NCBI GenBank assembly: GCA_963815295.1 | Contig: CAWFFZ010000008.1 | Span: forward strand, 434,001-498,000 | Origin: JACDHG01 sp963815295 | GTDB taxonomy: Bacteria > Actinomycetota > Actinomycetes > Propionibacteriales > Nocardioidaceae | Length of the DNA: 64,000 nucleotides | Direction of reading: 5' to 3' | Part shown: positions 1 through 9,198 of the stretch, one piece after another | How positions within the stretch are numbered: the stretch's first letter is position 1 | How the letters are laid out: each line of letters starts with the position of its first letter | Made by a program: the position numbers and the translations under genes | Notes under the pieces: generated by a model | Database searches by the model: none | Seen by the model: only the letters and a program-made list of their open reading frames with translations | What the model was told of the DNA's origin: nothing

Positions 1-1
1 A

Positions 2-106
2 CGCGGCGCGGAGCTCGGCGTCGACGCCTATGTCACCAAGCCCTTCGACCCAGATCACCTCACGCAGACCGTCCGCACCTTGACGGGAGCGTCAAGCGCC
101 TGCTGA
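2..106 (+). CDS. Response regulator receiver domain, C-terminal end (partial)
   Basis: The window opens inside a gene whose last 34 residues are readable before a TGA at 104-106. They include GVDAYVTKPFDPDHL, the end of a CheY-like receiver domain: the conserved Lys of beta5 in the KPF motif followed by the start of alpha5. The protein stops about 17 residues after this motif, so no output domain follows; it is either a single-domain regulator or one with its output domain at the N-terminus. The partner kinase is not visible. The family call is firm, the specific role unknown. Confidence 0.75.
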   Translation, partial: RGAELGVDAYVTKPFDPDHLTQTVRTLTGASSAC

Positions 107-125
107 GCGTCGATACGATGGGTTG

Positions 126-1790
126 GTGACCCCCGAGCAGCTTTCCCAGACCGTCGTGGCCGCGTTGTCCGCGTTGGCCGACCGCGGCGCCTTGACGTTC
201 CCGGACGGGGTTCCCGAAGAGGTCCGGATCGAGCGGCCGAAGGGTAAAGAGCACGGCGACTACGCGACCAACGTGGCGCTCCAGCTCGCCAAGCGGGTAG
301 GGATGCCACCGCGTGAGCTGGCCGAGCTTCTCGCGAGTGAGCTGAAGGGCTCCGAGGCGATAGCGGCCGTCGACATCGCCGGGCCGGGGTTCATCAACAT
401 CACCGTCGAGGCGGCGGCCCAGGGTGAAGTGGCGCGCGCCATCGTGGCAGCGGGTGCGTCATACGGTGGCTCGCAGGCGTATGCCGGGACTCGGATCAAC
501 CTCGAGTTCGTGTCGGCCAACCCCACCGGTCCCGTCCACATCGGAGGTGCACGCTGGGCTCCGGTAGGCGACAGTCTGGCGAGGATCTTCGCCGCGCTCG
601 GCGCCGACGTGAGCACGCGAGTACTACTTCAACGACCATGGCGCGCAGATCGACCGCTTCTCCCGCTCGCTCCTCGCGGTAGCAAGGGGGAGGACCCGGG
701 GGAGGACGGATACGTCGGCGAGTACCTCGTCGACATCGCTTCTAAGGTCATGGCTGACAACCCCGGCGTCCTCTCGCTACCCGACGATGAGGCGCAGGAA
801 GTTTTCAGGCGCAGCGGCGTCGACCAGATGTTTGCGGAGATCAAACAGACTCTGCGCAGCTTCGGGGTCGAGTTCGACGTCTACTTTCATGAGCAGGCGA
901 TCTATGACAGCGGGGCTGTCGAGCGGGCTATCGAGCGACTGACCGCGATGGGCAACACGTACGAAGCTGACGGGGCCTTGTGGCTAGCCACCGAGAAGTA
1001 CGGTGACGAAAAGGACCGCGTCCTGGTGCGCTCCAACGGGGCCCCCGCCTACATCGCCGGCGACTGCGCGTACTACCTCGACAAGCGCGAGCGTGGCTTC
1101 GACCTGTGCGTGATCATGCTCGGGGCTGACCACCACGGGTACGTCGGAAGGCTGATGGCCATGTGCCAGGCGTTCGGTGACAAGCCGCACGAGAACCTCG
1201 AGGTGCTGATCGGCCAGATGGTCAGTCTGGTCCGCGACGGGCAAGCCCTGCGGATGGCGAAGCGGGCCGGGACTGGCGTGACGATCGACGATCTCATCGA
1301 CGCCGTAGGCGCCGACGCCGCGCGCTATTCGCTCGTTCGGTACTCCAGCGACTCGCCGATCGACCTCGACCTCGACGTATGGACTCGTGCGTCCAGCGAC
1401 AACCCCGTCTACTACGTGCAGTACGCCCACGCCAGGCTGTGTTCGATCCTGCGCAACGGAGCCGACCTCGGAGTTGCACCTGCGGGTGACGACTTCGACC
1501 CGGCGCTGCTCTCTCACGAGCGAGAAGGCGAGCTCCTGCGCGCCCTCGCGGCGTTCCCCGCTGTCGTCGCATCTGTGGCCGAGCTGCGTGAGCCGCACCG
1601 GCTGGCGCGCTACCTGGAGGCGACGGCAGCAACGTTCCACAAGTTCTACGACGTATGCCGTGTGCTCCCGCGCGGCGACGAGGAGCCCACCGACCTGCAC
1701 CGGGCGCGGCTGCTTCTCGTAGATGCCACCCGCATTGTCTTCGCCCGCGGCCTCGACCTGCTCGGTGTCTCCTCACCGGTGCGGATGTGA
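126..1790 (+). CDS. argS: Arginyl-tRNA synthetase (local double frameshift)
   Basis: Class I aminoacyl-tRNA synthetase that charges tRNA-Arg in the cytoplasm. The reading shows the N-terminal Arg-S domain (EHGDYATNVALQLAK), the HIGH-like signature PVHIGGARW near residues 136-144, the central domain LGADHHGYVGR, and the C-terminal DALR anticodon-binding domain ending DLLGVSSPVRM. GTG at 126 gives the usual VTPEQL start; a TTG lies one codon earlier. Between about 612 and 685 the open frame is wrong: the neighbouring frame encodes EYYFNDHGAQIDRF, the invariant ArgS motif, and the original frame resumes at KGEDPGEDGY. Two compensating indels therefore leave about 22 non-native residues. Because argS is essential, sequencing or assembly error is the likely cause. 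Its stop overlaps the lysA start. Confidence 0.93.
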   Translation: MTPEQLSQTVVAALSALADRGALTFPDGVPEEVRIERPKGKEHGDYATNVALQLAKRVGMPPRELAELLASELKGSEAIAAVDIAGPGFINITVEAAAQGEVARAIVAAGASYGGSQAYAGTRINLEFVSANPTGPVHIGGARWAPVGDSLARIFAALGADVSTRVLLQRPWRADRPLLPLAPRGSKGEDPGEDGYVGEYLVDIASKVMADNPGVLSLPDDEAQEVFRRSGVDQMFAEIKQTLRSFGVEFDVYFHEQAIYDSGAVERAIERLTAMGNTYEADGALWLATEKYGDEKDRVLVRSNGAPAYIAGDCAYYLDKRERGFDLCVIMLGADHHGYVGRLMAMCQAFGDKPHENLEVLIGQMVSLVRDGQALRMAKRAGTGVTIDDLIDAVGADAARYSLVRYSSDSPIDLDLDVWTRASSDNPVYYVQYAHARLCSILRNGADLGVAPAGDDFDPALLSHEREGELLRALAAFPAVVASVAELREPHRLARYLEATAATFHKFYDVCRVLPRGDEEPTDLHRARLLLVDATRIVFARGLDLLGVSSPVRM

Positions 1791-3190
1791 TGCGGGCCTC
1801 CCACGAGGCCGGCGCCCTCCACTCCGAAGCCGGTCGCCGCGGACCGACCTGGCTCCGTCCGCCCGACGAGCCGAACGTACTCGTCGCCTCACTATGGCCA
1901 CAACACGTGGCGAAGTCCGACTCCGGTGTGCTGTCCGTCGCTGGTGTCTCGGTCGTGGAGCTCGCGGCAGAGTTCGGCACACCGGCATATGTCGTGGACG
2001 AGGACGACTTTCGCCAACGCGCGCGCGAGTTCAAGCAGGCATTCGACGGGTGGGACGTCTACTACGCCGCCAAGGCGTTCCTCTGCCTGGAGACGGTGCG
2101 CTGGATCGCCGAGGAGGAGCTGGACCTCGACGTGTGCACGAGCGGAGAGCTCACGGTGGCGTTGCGAGCGGGATTCGCCCCGAGCCGGATTGGCTTTCAT
2201 GGCAACAACAAAAGCTGGGCAGAGCTAGAGCGTGCAGTCGACGTGGGAGTCGGTCGGATCGTCGTCGACTCGCTCACCGAGATCGAACGCCTCGCCCAGG
2301 TCGCATCTACCAAAGGGGTGCGGCAACAGGTGCTCCTCCGTGTCACCGCGGGCGTCGAGGCACACACGCACGAATACATCGCCACTGCCCATGAAGACCA
2401 GAAGTTCGGGCTCTCGCTCGCTGACGGCGGCGCCGAAGAGGCGATGCTGATGATCAACGCCTTCGACTCGCTGGTGTTGACCGGTCTCCACTCGCACATC
2501 GGCTCACAGATTTTCGACACGTCCGGTTTCGAGGTAGCCGCACGTCGAGTGCTGGCACTGTACGCACGCGGGCTCGAGGCTGGCCTCGAGCTGGGGGAGC
2601 TGGATCTCGGTGGCGGCTTCGGGATCGCCTACACCACCAAGGACGACCCCGCCTCGCCGGCCACTCTGGCGGCCGGGATGCTGCAGATCGTCACGCATGA
2701 GTGCCGTGCGCTCGGCATCGACATCCCCCGACTGTCGATCGAGCCGGGCCGCGCCATTGCCGGCCCTTCGACCTTCACCCTCTACGAAGTCGGCACCGTC
2801 AAGACCGTCACTCTGGACGCTGGCTACAGCAGGCTCTACGTCGCTGTCGACGGTGGGATGAGCGACAACATCCGGACCGCCCTGTATGACGCCGACTTCT
2901 CCTGCACTCTCGCGTCTCGACACTCCGAGGTGCCGCCGGCGCTTACGCGAGTGGTCGGCAAACACTGCGAGTCCGGCGACATCGTCGTCAAAGACGAGTT
3001 CCTGCCAGGCGACGTCGCACCGGGCGACCTGATTGCCGTGCCAGGTACCGGTGCCTACTGCCGGTCGCTCGCAACGACGTACAACCACGTGCCCCGGCCA
3101 CCCGTGGTCGCCGTGCGTAACGGGCAGGCGCGCCTCATCATCCGGCGCGAGTCGGAAGAAGACCTGCTGCGTCTGGACGTTTCCGACTAG
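1790..3190 (+). CDS. lysA: Diaminopimelate decarboxylase
   Basis: PLP enzyme of alanine-racemase fold type III that decarboxylates meso-diaminopimelate to L-lysine, the last step of lysine synthesis. Family motifs are complete: the PLP-binding lysine in YYAAKAFLC, HSHIGSQIFD, the phosphate-binding glycine loop GGGFGIAY, EPGRAIAGPS, and the active-site cysteine in KHCESGDIV. The ATG at 1790 overlaps the argS stop as TGATG and gives 466 residues, normal for actinobacterial LysA. An upstream in-frame ATG inside argS is unlikely. The argS-lysA-hom order is the usual actinobacterial arrangement. Confidence 0.96.
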   Translation: MRASHEAGALHSEAGRRGPTWLRPPDEPNVLVASLWPQHVAKSDSGVLSVAGVSVVELAAEFGTPAYVVDEDDFRQRAREFKQAFDGWDVYYAAKAFLCLETVRWIAEEELDLDVCTSGELTVALRAGFAPSRIGFHGNNKSWAELERAVDVGVGRIVVDSLTEIERLAQVASTKGVRQQVLLRVTAGVEAHTHEYIATAHEDQKFGLSLADGGAEEAMLMINAFDSLVLTGLHSHIGSQIFDTSGFEVAARRVLALYARGLEAGLELGELDLGGGFGIAYTTKDDPASPATLAAGMLQIVTHECRALGIDIPRLSIEPGRAIAGPSTFTLYEVGTVKTVTLDAGYSRLYVAVDGGMSDNIRTALYDADFSCTLASRHSEVPPALTRVVGKHCESGDIVVKDEFLPGDVAPGDLIAVPGTGAYCRSLATTYNHVPRPPVVAVRNGQARLIIRRESEEDLLRLDVSD

Positions 3191-3245
3191 TGGCCGGCAT
3201 TAGCATGTCGTCGAGAGTCAGACCACGAGCAAAGGTGCTTCAGCC

Positions 3246-4547
3246 ATGACCGAGCCGTTGCGCGTGGCACTGCTCGGCTGCGGGTCCGTGGGCAGCCAGG
3301 TAGCCCGACTGCTGGGGGAGCAGGCCGCCGACCTCGGAGCCCGGATCGGTGCGCCGATCGAGCTCGCCGGCATCGCCGTACGTCGTCTCGACCGCCCGCG
3401 TGACGCCGCCATCCCGGCTGACCTCTTCACCACAGACGCTCACGGACTCGTGACGCGCGGCGACATCGATGTCGTGATCGAGGTCATCGGTGGCATCGAG
3501 CCGGCTCGCGCACTGATCCTCGCAGCGCTGGAGTCAGGGGCCTCCGTGGTCACTGCAAACAAGGCGCTGCTCGCCGCCGACGGACCCACGCTCTACGAGG
3601 CGGCGGATGTCGCCAAGCGCGACATCTACTTCGAAGCCGCCGTCGCGGGCGCCATCCCGATCATCAGGCCCCTGCGGGAGTCGCTCGCGGGCGACAAGGT
3701 GCGACGCGTGCTCGGCATCGTCAACGGCACCACCAACTACGTCCTGGACCAGATGGACACAGCTGGCGTGGGGTTCGACGAGGCACTTGAGTCGGCGCAG
3801 TCGCTCGGCTACGCCGAGGCCGACCCGACCGCCGACATCGAAGGGTTCGACGCCGCTGCCAAGGCCGCCATCTTGGCCAGCCTGGCGTTCCACACCCGGG
3901 TCACCGTGGCCGACGTACACCGCGAAGGCATCACCGAGGTGACAGCGCGAGACATCGCATCCGCCCGAGAGATGGGGTCGGTCGTCAAGCTGCTGGCGAT
4001 CTGCGAGAGCACGGACGGGCCCGGGGATACCCGCGTCTCGGCGCGGGTCCACCCGGCGATGATCCCGCGGACCCACCCTCTGGCGAGTGTCCGCGAGGCA
4101 TTCAACGCCGTGTTCGTCGAGAGCGACGCCGCCGGACAGTTGATGTTCTACGGTCCAGGCGCCGGCGGAGCCCCGACTGCGAGTGCGGTGCTCGGCGACC
4201 TGGTGACGGTGGCCCGAAACCGGCTGAGCCAGGTGACCGGGGCAGGGGAGTCGATGTACGCCGACTGTGAGATCGGTCGGATGGCCGACACCGTCACCCG
4301 CTATCACGTCGCCCTTGATGTCGACGACCGGCCAGGCGTGCTCGCGGCGGTGGCCGAGACCTTCGCCAGACAGGGCGTGTCCATCCAGACCGTGACCCAG
4401 GTCGGACGCGGAGACGAGGCCCGTCTCGTGGTCGTCACCCACTCGGCCACTGACTCGGCACTAGCCACCACCGTCGATGACCTCACCACGATGACTCAGG
4501 TGCGTGAGGTCACCTCCGTGATGCGGGTCGAGGGGACCATCGAATGA
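3246..4547 (+). CDS. hom: Homoserine dehydrogenase
   Basis: Reduces aspartate-4-semialdehyde to homoserine, the branch point to threonine and methionine. The 433 residues begin with the NAD(P)-binding Rossmann motif LLGCGSVGSQVA, followed by catalytic-domain signatures GIVNGTTNYVLDQM and GYAEADPTADIEGFDAAAK. A C-terminal ACT domain starts at YHVALDVDDRPGVLA (about residue 355) and is the expected site of threonine feedback inhibition. A purine-rich AAAGG precedes the ATG. The stop overlaps thrC by 4 nt (ATGA), so hom, thrC and thrB are probably translationally coupled. Confidence 0.96.
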   Translation: MTEPLRVALLGCGSVGSQVARLLGEQAADLGARIGAPIELAGIAVRRLDRPRDAAIPADLFTTDAHGLVTRGDIDVVIEVIGGIEPARALILAALESGASVVTANKALLAADGPTLYEAADVAKRDIYFEAAVAGAIPIIRPLRESLAGDKVRRVLGIVNGTTNYVLDQMDTAGVGFDEALESAQSLGYAEADPTADIEGFDAAAKAAILASLAFHTRVTVADVHREGITEVTARDIASAREMGSVVKLLAICESTDGPGDTRVSARVHPAMIPRTHPLASVREAFNAVFVESDAAGQLMFYGPGAGGAPTASAVLGDLVTVARNRLSQVTGAGESMYADCEIGRMADTVTRYHVALDVDDRPGVLAAVAETFARQGVSIQTVTQVGRGDEARLVVVTHSATDSALATTVDDLTTMTQVREVTSVMRVEGTIE

Positions 4548-5626
4548 CCGACCAGCGGCCGCACCAGTGGCGGGGGGTGATCACGGAGTACCGCGACTGG
4601 CTGCCCGTTTCCGACGAGACCCCTGTCGTGACGCTCGGCGAGGGCGGGACGGCGCTCGTCGATGCTCACTGGCTGTCCGAGCTGTCCCGGTGCACGGTCG
4701 TCCTGAAAGTGGAAGGAGACAACCCCACCGGCTCGTTCAAGGACCGCGGTATGACGGTTGCCATCTCATTGGCGACCGAGCAGGGCGCCAAGGCCGCGGT
4801 CTGTGCGTCGACCGGAAACACCTCTGCCTCCATGGCGGCATACGCGAGCAGGGCAGGCATCACAGCGATCGTCCTCGTCCCGCTCGGCAAGATCTCGCGC
4901 GGCAAAATGGCTCAGGCGGTGATGCACGGCGCCCGGATCATCGCGGTTCGCGGCGGCTTCGACGAGTGCCTGCAGCTGGCGCGTGAGCTGTCGAAGGACT
5001 ACCCGGTCGCACTCGTCAACTCAGTCAACCCCGTCCGGATCGAAGGTCAGAAGACGGCGTCGTTCGAGGTAGTCGACGCACTCGGCGATGCCCCGGACCT
5101 GCACATCCTCCCGGTGGGGAATGCCGGCAACATCGCGGCGTACTGGAAGGGCTATCGCGAGTATGCCGCCGCCGGCAACGCAACGAAGACACCAGCGATG
5201 TGGGGCTTCCAAGCCGAGGGAGCCGCGCCGATCGTCTCTGGGCGCATCGTGTCCGAGCCGGAGACCGTGGCCACGGCGATCCGGGTCGGCAACCCGGCTT
5301 CCTGGCTGCTGGCCGAGGCAGCCCGCGATGAGTCCGGCGGACTGATCGAGGCCGTCACCGACGAGCAGATCATCTCCGCCCAAGCCGAGTTGGCCTCACG
5401 CGAGGGTGTCTTTGTCGAGCCCGCGTCAGCTGCGGGAGTCGCGGGGTTCCTCAACCTGCTCAATGCCGGTCGGGTGGAGCCTGGCATGACCGTCGCCATC
5501 ACCGTGACCGGCCACGGTCTCAAGGACATCGACACCGCCCTTGGGGCTCGTGGCCAAATCGTGGAAACGGTTGTCGACGCCGATGTAGCGCAGGCCGCTG
5601 CGGCAGCGGAGCTCGTCGATGCGTGA
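4544..5626 (+). CDS. thrC: Threonine synthase
   Basis: PLP fold-type II lyase that converts O-phosphohomoserine to threonine. The PLP lysine lies in NPTGSFKDRGM near residue 65, the phosphate-binding loop is in LPVGNAGNIAAYWKGY, and EPASAAGVAGF lies near the C-terminus. At 360 residues it belongs to the short class usual in Actinobacteria, without the long N-terminal domain of the E. coli/yeast type. It overlaps hom by 4 nt and thrB by 8 nt, consistent with one operon. Confidence 0.96.
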   Translation: MTDQRPHQWRGVITEYRDWLPVSDETPVVTLGEGGTALVDAHWLSELSRCTVVLKVEGDNPTGSFKDRGMTVAISLATEQGAKAAVCASTGNTSASMAAYASRAGITAIVLVPLGKISRGKMAQAVMHGARIIAVRGGFDECLQLARELSKDYPVALVNSVNPVRIEGQKTASFEVVDALGDAPDLHILPVGNAGNIAAYWKGYREYAAAGNATKTPAMWGFQAEGAAPIVSGRIVSEPETVATAIRVGNPASWLLAEAARDESGGLIEAVTDEQIISAQAELASREGVFVEPASAAGVAGFLNLLNAGRVEPGMTVAITVTGHGLKDIDTALGARGQIVETVVDADVAQAAAAAELVDA

Positions 5627-6512
5627 CCGCCTCGGCGTCAGCGCCACAGTCAGGAGCCCTGCCACTTCCGCGAACGTCGGCCCGGGGTTTGACAGCTTCG
5701 GGCTCTGTCTCGACCTGCACGACACAGTGTCGGCCACGGTGACGGACCGGGGCCTACGGGTCGACATCGCCGGCGAAGGGGCCGGTTCGCTGCCTCGTGA
5801 CGAGACGCACCTAGTGGTCTCGGCGATGCGAGCCACGTTCACCCTGCTCGAGGTCGCCCAGCCGGGACTGACGTTGCGGTGCGAGAACGTGATCCCGCAC
5901 GGCCGCGGTCTTGGGTCGTCTGCGGCCGCCATCGTGTCAGGCATCCGGCTGGCCGAGCGGCTCGCCGGACGAGACCTCGGTGGCCAGCGTGCGCTGGACC
6001 TGGCGACCAGGCTCGAGGGCCACCCCGACAATGTGGCGGCGTGCCTGCTCGGTGGGTTCACCATTGCGTGGACGGAAGGTCGTCGGGCTTCGGCACTTCG
6101 TCTCGACGTCCACCACGACATCCGGCCCGTGATCTTCGTGCCATCGACGGCTGTCGCGACCACGCTGGCGCGGGGACTGATCCCCAAGGAAGTACGACAT
6201 GTGGATGCCAGCGCCAACGCTGCGCGAGCGGGGTTGCTGGTCGCAGCACTGACGCAGTGGCCCGGGTTCCTGCACGCCGGCACCCAGGACTCTCTGCACC
6301 AGCAGCACCGGCGACCCGCGATGACGGAGACGCTCGGCCTCGTCGACGCCATGCGAGAGGCCAGGGTCGCCGCCGTCGTTTCGGGTGCCGGCCCCAGCAT
6401 CCTGGCGCTGGGTACGACCACGGAACCCGTGGCAGCAAAGCTTTGGACACGGCCGGGCTGGCGCAGCTTTGCCGTCACCGTTGACGCCGTCGGTGCCACC
6501 ACCGCCGACTGA
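5619..6512 (+). CDS. thrB: Homoserine kinase
   Basis: GHMP-family kinase that phosphorylates homoserine, giving the substrate of ThrC. Visible motifs are the N-terminal PATSANVGPGFDSFG, the ATP-binding glycine-rich loop PHGRGLGSSAAA (about residues 88-99), and the C-terminal VSGAGPSILAL. The length of 297 residues is normal. The ATG at 5619 lies inside the end of thrC, so translation is coupled. No clear hairpin terminator is seen before the rho leader. Confidence 0.95.
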   Translation: MRDRLGVSATVRSPATSANVGPGFDSFGLCLDLHDTVSATVTDRGLRVDIAGEGAGSLPRDETHLVVSAMRATFTLLEVAQPGLTLRCENVIPHGRGLGSSAAAIVSGIRLAERLAGRDLGGQRALDLATRLEGHPDNVAACLLGGFTIAWTEGRRASALRLDVHHDIRPVIFVPSTAVATTLARGLIPKEVRHVDASANAARAGLLVAALTQWPGFLHAGTQDSLHQQHRRPAMTETLGLVDAMREARVAAVVSGAGPSILALGTTTEPVAAKLWTRPGWRSFAVTVDAVGATTAD

Positions 6513-6590
6513 CTGTTCGCCGCCCCCGACAGGGCCTTGCGGGCACCGCGCAGGAATGGACCGGATGTGACGCGTGTTGTAGGGGGTACA

Positions 6591-6620
6591 AGGACAGGAC
6601 TGCACCGATAGTGCTACTGT
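6591..6620 (+). promoter_or_regulatory. Possible rho promoter
   Basis: In the 310-nt gap between thrB and rho, AGGACA (6591-6596) and TACTGT (6615-6620) are separated by 18 nt. The second fits the TANNNT -10 rule used in actinobacteria; the -35 match is weak. It is the best candidate in the gap, judged by eye only. Confidence 0.3.
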
Positions 6621-6630
6621 CAAGGCGCAC

Positions 6631-6646
6631 CGGCTCTCAGGAGCCG
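6631..6646 (+). other. Short hairpin in the rho leader
   Basis: CGGCTC-TCAG-GAGCCG forms a perfect 6-bp stem with a 4-nt loop about 175 nt upstream of the rho start and just after the candidate promoter. Leaders of rho genes are often self-regulated in bacteria; whether this hairpin takes part is speculation. The rest of the 6513-6822 gap contains no ORF I would support. Confidence 0.35.
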
Positions 6647-6822
6647 TGCTTTCCCAAGCGAAGCGCGACGATCGTTCAGCGCATCCTCTCGACCCAAGGC
6701 ACACGTGAGTTCACGTGAAGCAGATCGAGGCGAACGCACCCCGCTCGCACATCGCTCGGAATTTCACTCAATCCACGGGCGCATGATCTGAAATGCGCAC
6801 CAGGACGTGGGAAGGACCTCAC

Positions 6823-8756
6823 GTGACACCAACTTCCGATGCCACTCTCGTCGAAGGCGCGAAAGCCCAACCGGCTCCGCGCAAGAAGGCGGGTGGCCTC
6901 AACTCGATGCTGCTCCCCGAGCTCAAGCAGCTCGCCAGCAGCCTCGGTATCAAGGGGACGACGGGCATGCGCAAGAGCGCCCTCGTTGAGGCGGTGGCCG
7001 CGGCTCAGTCCGGCAGCTCCGCCAGCTCAGGCCGCGGTCCGGCCCCTGCCTCGGGCGCCGACCGGCAGACAGCCGAGAAGAGCGCTGCTCCGGTAGCCCG
7101 CAGCGACCAAGACGGCGACTCGCGCCGCGACGCTGCCGGCACCGACCGCGATGACGACACCGACAACGACGGCCAGCAGAGCCGCAGCCGCGACCGCGGC
7201 GATCGACAAGGCCGCAACCGCGACGGTGGCGGCGACAAGCAAGGCCGCAGCCGCGATGGTGGCGGCAATGACAAGCAGAGCCGCAACCGTGACAACGAAG
7301 GCGGCGACAAGCAGAGCCGCAACCGTGACAACGACGAAGGCGGAACGACAATCAGAGCCGCAACCGTGACAACGACGGGGGCGACAACCAGGACCGAAGC
7401 CGTAACCGGGACAACCAGAAGTCAAACGACAACCAGGGCGGCCGCGACCGAGACAGCTACCGCGACGACGACGGTAGAGGTGGTCGAAACAGTCGACGCC
7501 GCAGCCGTAACCGCGGCAACTTCAGGGACCGCGATCGTGACCGCGAGCGCAGCGGTGCACGTCGCGACACCGGCGAGCCCGACACCCAGATCAACGACGA
7601 CGACGTTCTGCTCCCCGTCGCGGGCATCCTCGACCTGCTCGACAACTACGCATTCGTGCGCACGAGCGGATACCTCCCCGGTCCCAACGACGTCTACGTC
7701 TCCATGTCGATGGTCCGCAAGTTCGGCATGCGCAAGGGTGACGCGATCACCGGCTCTGTGCGACAGCTTCGCGAAGGCGAACGCCGCGAGAAGTTCAACC
7801 CGCTGGTGCGCCTCGACACGGTCAACGGAGCCGAGCCCGAGGCAGCGAAGCAGCGGGTCGACTTCTCGAAGCTGACCCCTCTGTATGCCGCCGACCGCCT
7901 CCGCCTCGAGACCGAGCCCAACTTGCTCGCGACACGTCTCATCGACATCGTCGCCCCGATCGGCAAGGGCCAGCGTGGCCTGATCGTCTCGCCGTCCAAG
8001 GCCGGCAAGACACTCATCATGCAGGCCATCGCCAACGCCATCACCACCAACAACCCCGAGTGCCACCTCATGGTCGTGCTCGTCGACGAACGACCTGAAG
8101 AGGTCACCGACATGCAGCGGGCGGTCAAGGGCGAGGTCATCGCCTCGACGTTCGACCGGCCGGCCGACGACCACACCACGGTCGCCGAGCTGGCCATCGA
8201 GCGCGCCAAGCGACTCGTCGAGCTGGGTCACGACGTCGTCGTGCTGCTCGACTCGATCACACGGCTGGGACGCGCTTACAACATCGCGGCGCCGGCCAGT
8301 GGTCGGATCCTCTCCGGCGGTGTCGACTCGTCAGCCCTCTACCCGCCGAAGCGGTTCTTCGGAGCAGCCCGCAACATCGAGGACGGGGGATCGTTGACGA
8401 TTCTCGCCACGGCGCTGATCGAGACCGGTTCCAAGATGGACGAGGTCATCTTCGAGGAGTTCAAAGGCACCGGCAACATGGAGCTGCGACTGCGCCGCGA
8501 GTTCGCCGACAAGCGGATCTTCCCAGCCATCGACGTTGACGCATCGGGTACCCGACGCGAAGAGCTGCTGATGAGCAAGGACGAGCTCGCGATCACCTGG
8601 AAGCTGCGCCGAGTGCTGTCCGCGCTCGACGGGCAGCAGGCCCTCGAGCTGCTGATCAACAAGCTGAAGTCGACCAAGAGCAATGTCGAGTTCCTCATGC
8701 AGGTCAACAAGACGACCCCGACCGCGCAAGGTCTGCGCGACGCGGACGGCGAGTAG
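6823..8756 (+). CDS. rho: Transcription termination factor Rho (one frame break)
   Basis: Hexameric RNA helicase/translocase that ends transcription. A GTG at 6823 preceded by GAAGGA starts the protein. The Rho_N domain (SMLLPELKQLASSLGI) is followed by a long Arg/Asp/Asn/Gly-rich disordered insert of about 190 residues with repeated SRNRDN-like units, typical of actinobacterial Rho. From about 7344 the true frame shifts by one base: the new frame continues the RD-rich insert, then the RNA-binding domain (YLPGPNDVYVS), Walker A GPSKAGKT-like SPSKAGKTLIM, Walker B VVVLLDSITRLGRAYN and the C-terminal ELLINKLKSTKSNVEFL. A single missing base at about 7343, inside the repeats, explains the break. 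The full protein would be about 644 residues. Sequencing error is more likely than mutation. Confidence 0.94.
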
Positions 8757-8880
8757 CCTGCGAGGGCGGAATATCCCCCCGCGAGTTGGCGTTTTGACGC
8801 ATGACGGTGGCACACTGAGCGCGGTTCCGGTTCACGTCTCGGAGAGCAGAGACGACCCGGCGACCTTGAGAGAGGACACC

Positions 8881-9099
8881 ATGAAGAAGAACATCCATCC
8901 GGCGTACGTCGAGACGCAGGTCACCTGTACCTGCGGCAACACGTTCACGACGCGCACCACCGCCGAGAGCGGCACCATGCACGCCGACGTGTGCTCGAAC
9001 TGCCACCCGTTCTACACCGGGAAGCAGAAGATCCTTGACACCGGTGGCCGCGTGGCCCGCTTCGAGGCCCGCTACGCCAAGAAGGCTCCCGCAAAATAG
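8881..9099 (+). CDS. rpmE: Ribosomal protein bL31, zinc-binding type
   Basis: The 72-residue large-subunit protein MKKNIHPAYVETQVTC is a clear bL31. It keeps all four zinc ligands, in TCTCGN near residues 16-18 and DVCSNCHPFY near residues 37-40, so it is the zinc-containing (C+) form rather than the zinc-free paralogue induced under zinc starvation. GAGAGAGG sits upstream of the ATG. The rho-rpmE-prfA order is standard in Gram-positive bacteria, and a strong hairpin follows. Confidence 0.97.
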   Translation: MKKNIHPAYVETQVTCTCGNTFTTRTTAESGTMHADVCSNCHPFYTGKQKILDTGGRVARFEARYAKKAPAK

Positions 9100-9106
9100 T
9101 TCTCTA

Positions 9107-9143
9107 CGGCGCCGACTGCTCGCACCGCGAGCAGTCGGCGCCG
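9107..9143 (+). terminator. Hairpin terminator after rpmE
   Basis: A perfect 17-bp inverted repeat (9107-9123 and 9127-9143) closes on the 3-nt loop ACC, starting 8 nt after the rpmE stop. There is no T-run, as is common for GC-rich actinobacteria. It probably ends or attenuates rpmE transcription before prfA. Confidence 0.85.
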
Positions 9144-9198
9144 CTGCATGTCTGCACGAGTTTGCACAGGGTCCAGTGACATCGAAGGGAGAAGAGAG

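Noticed and set aside
6950..7425. Overlapping Cys/Arg-rich minus-strand frames inside the rho insert
   Set aside because: They are reverse readings of the GAC/CGC/AAC-rich repeats and have no ribosome site or homology.
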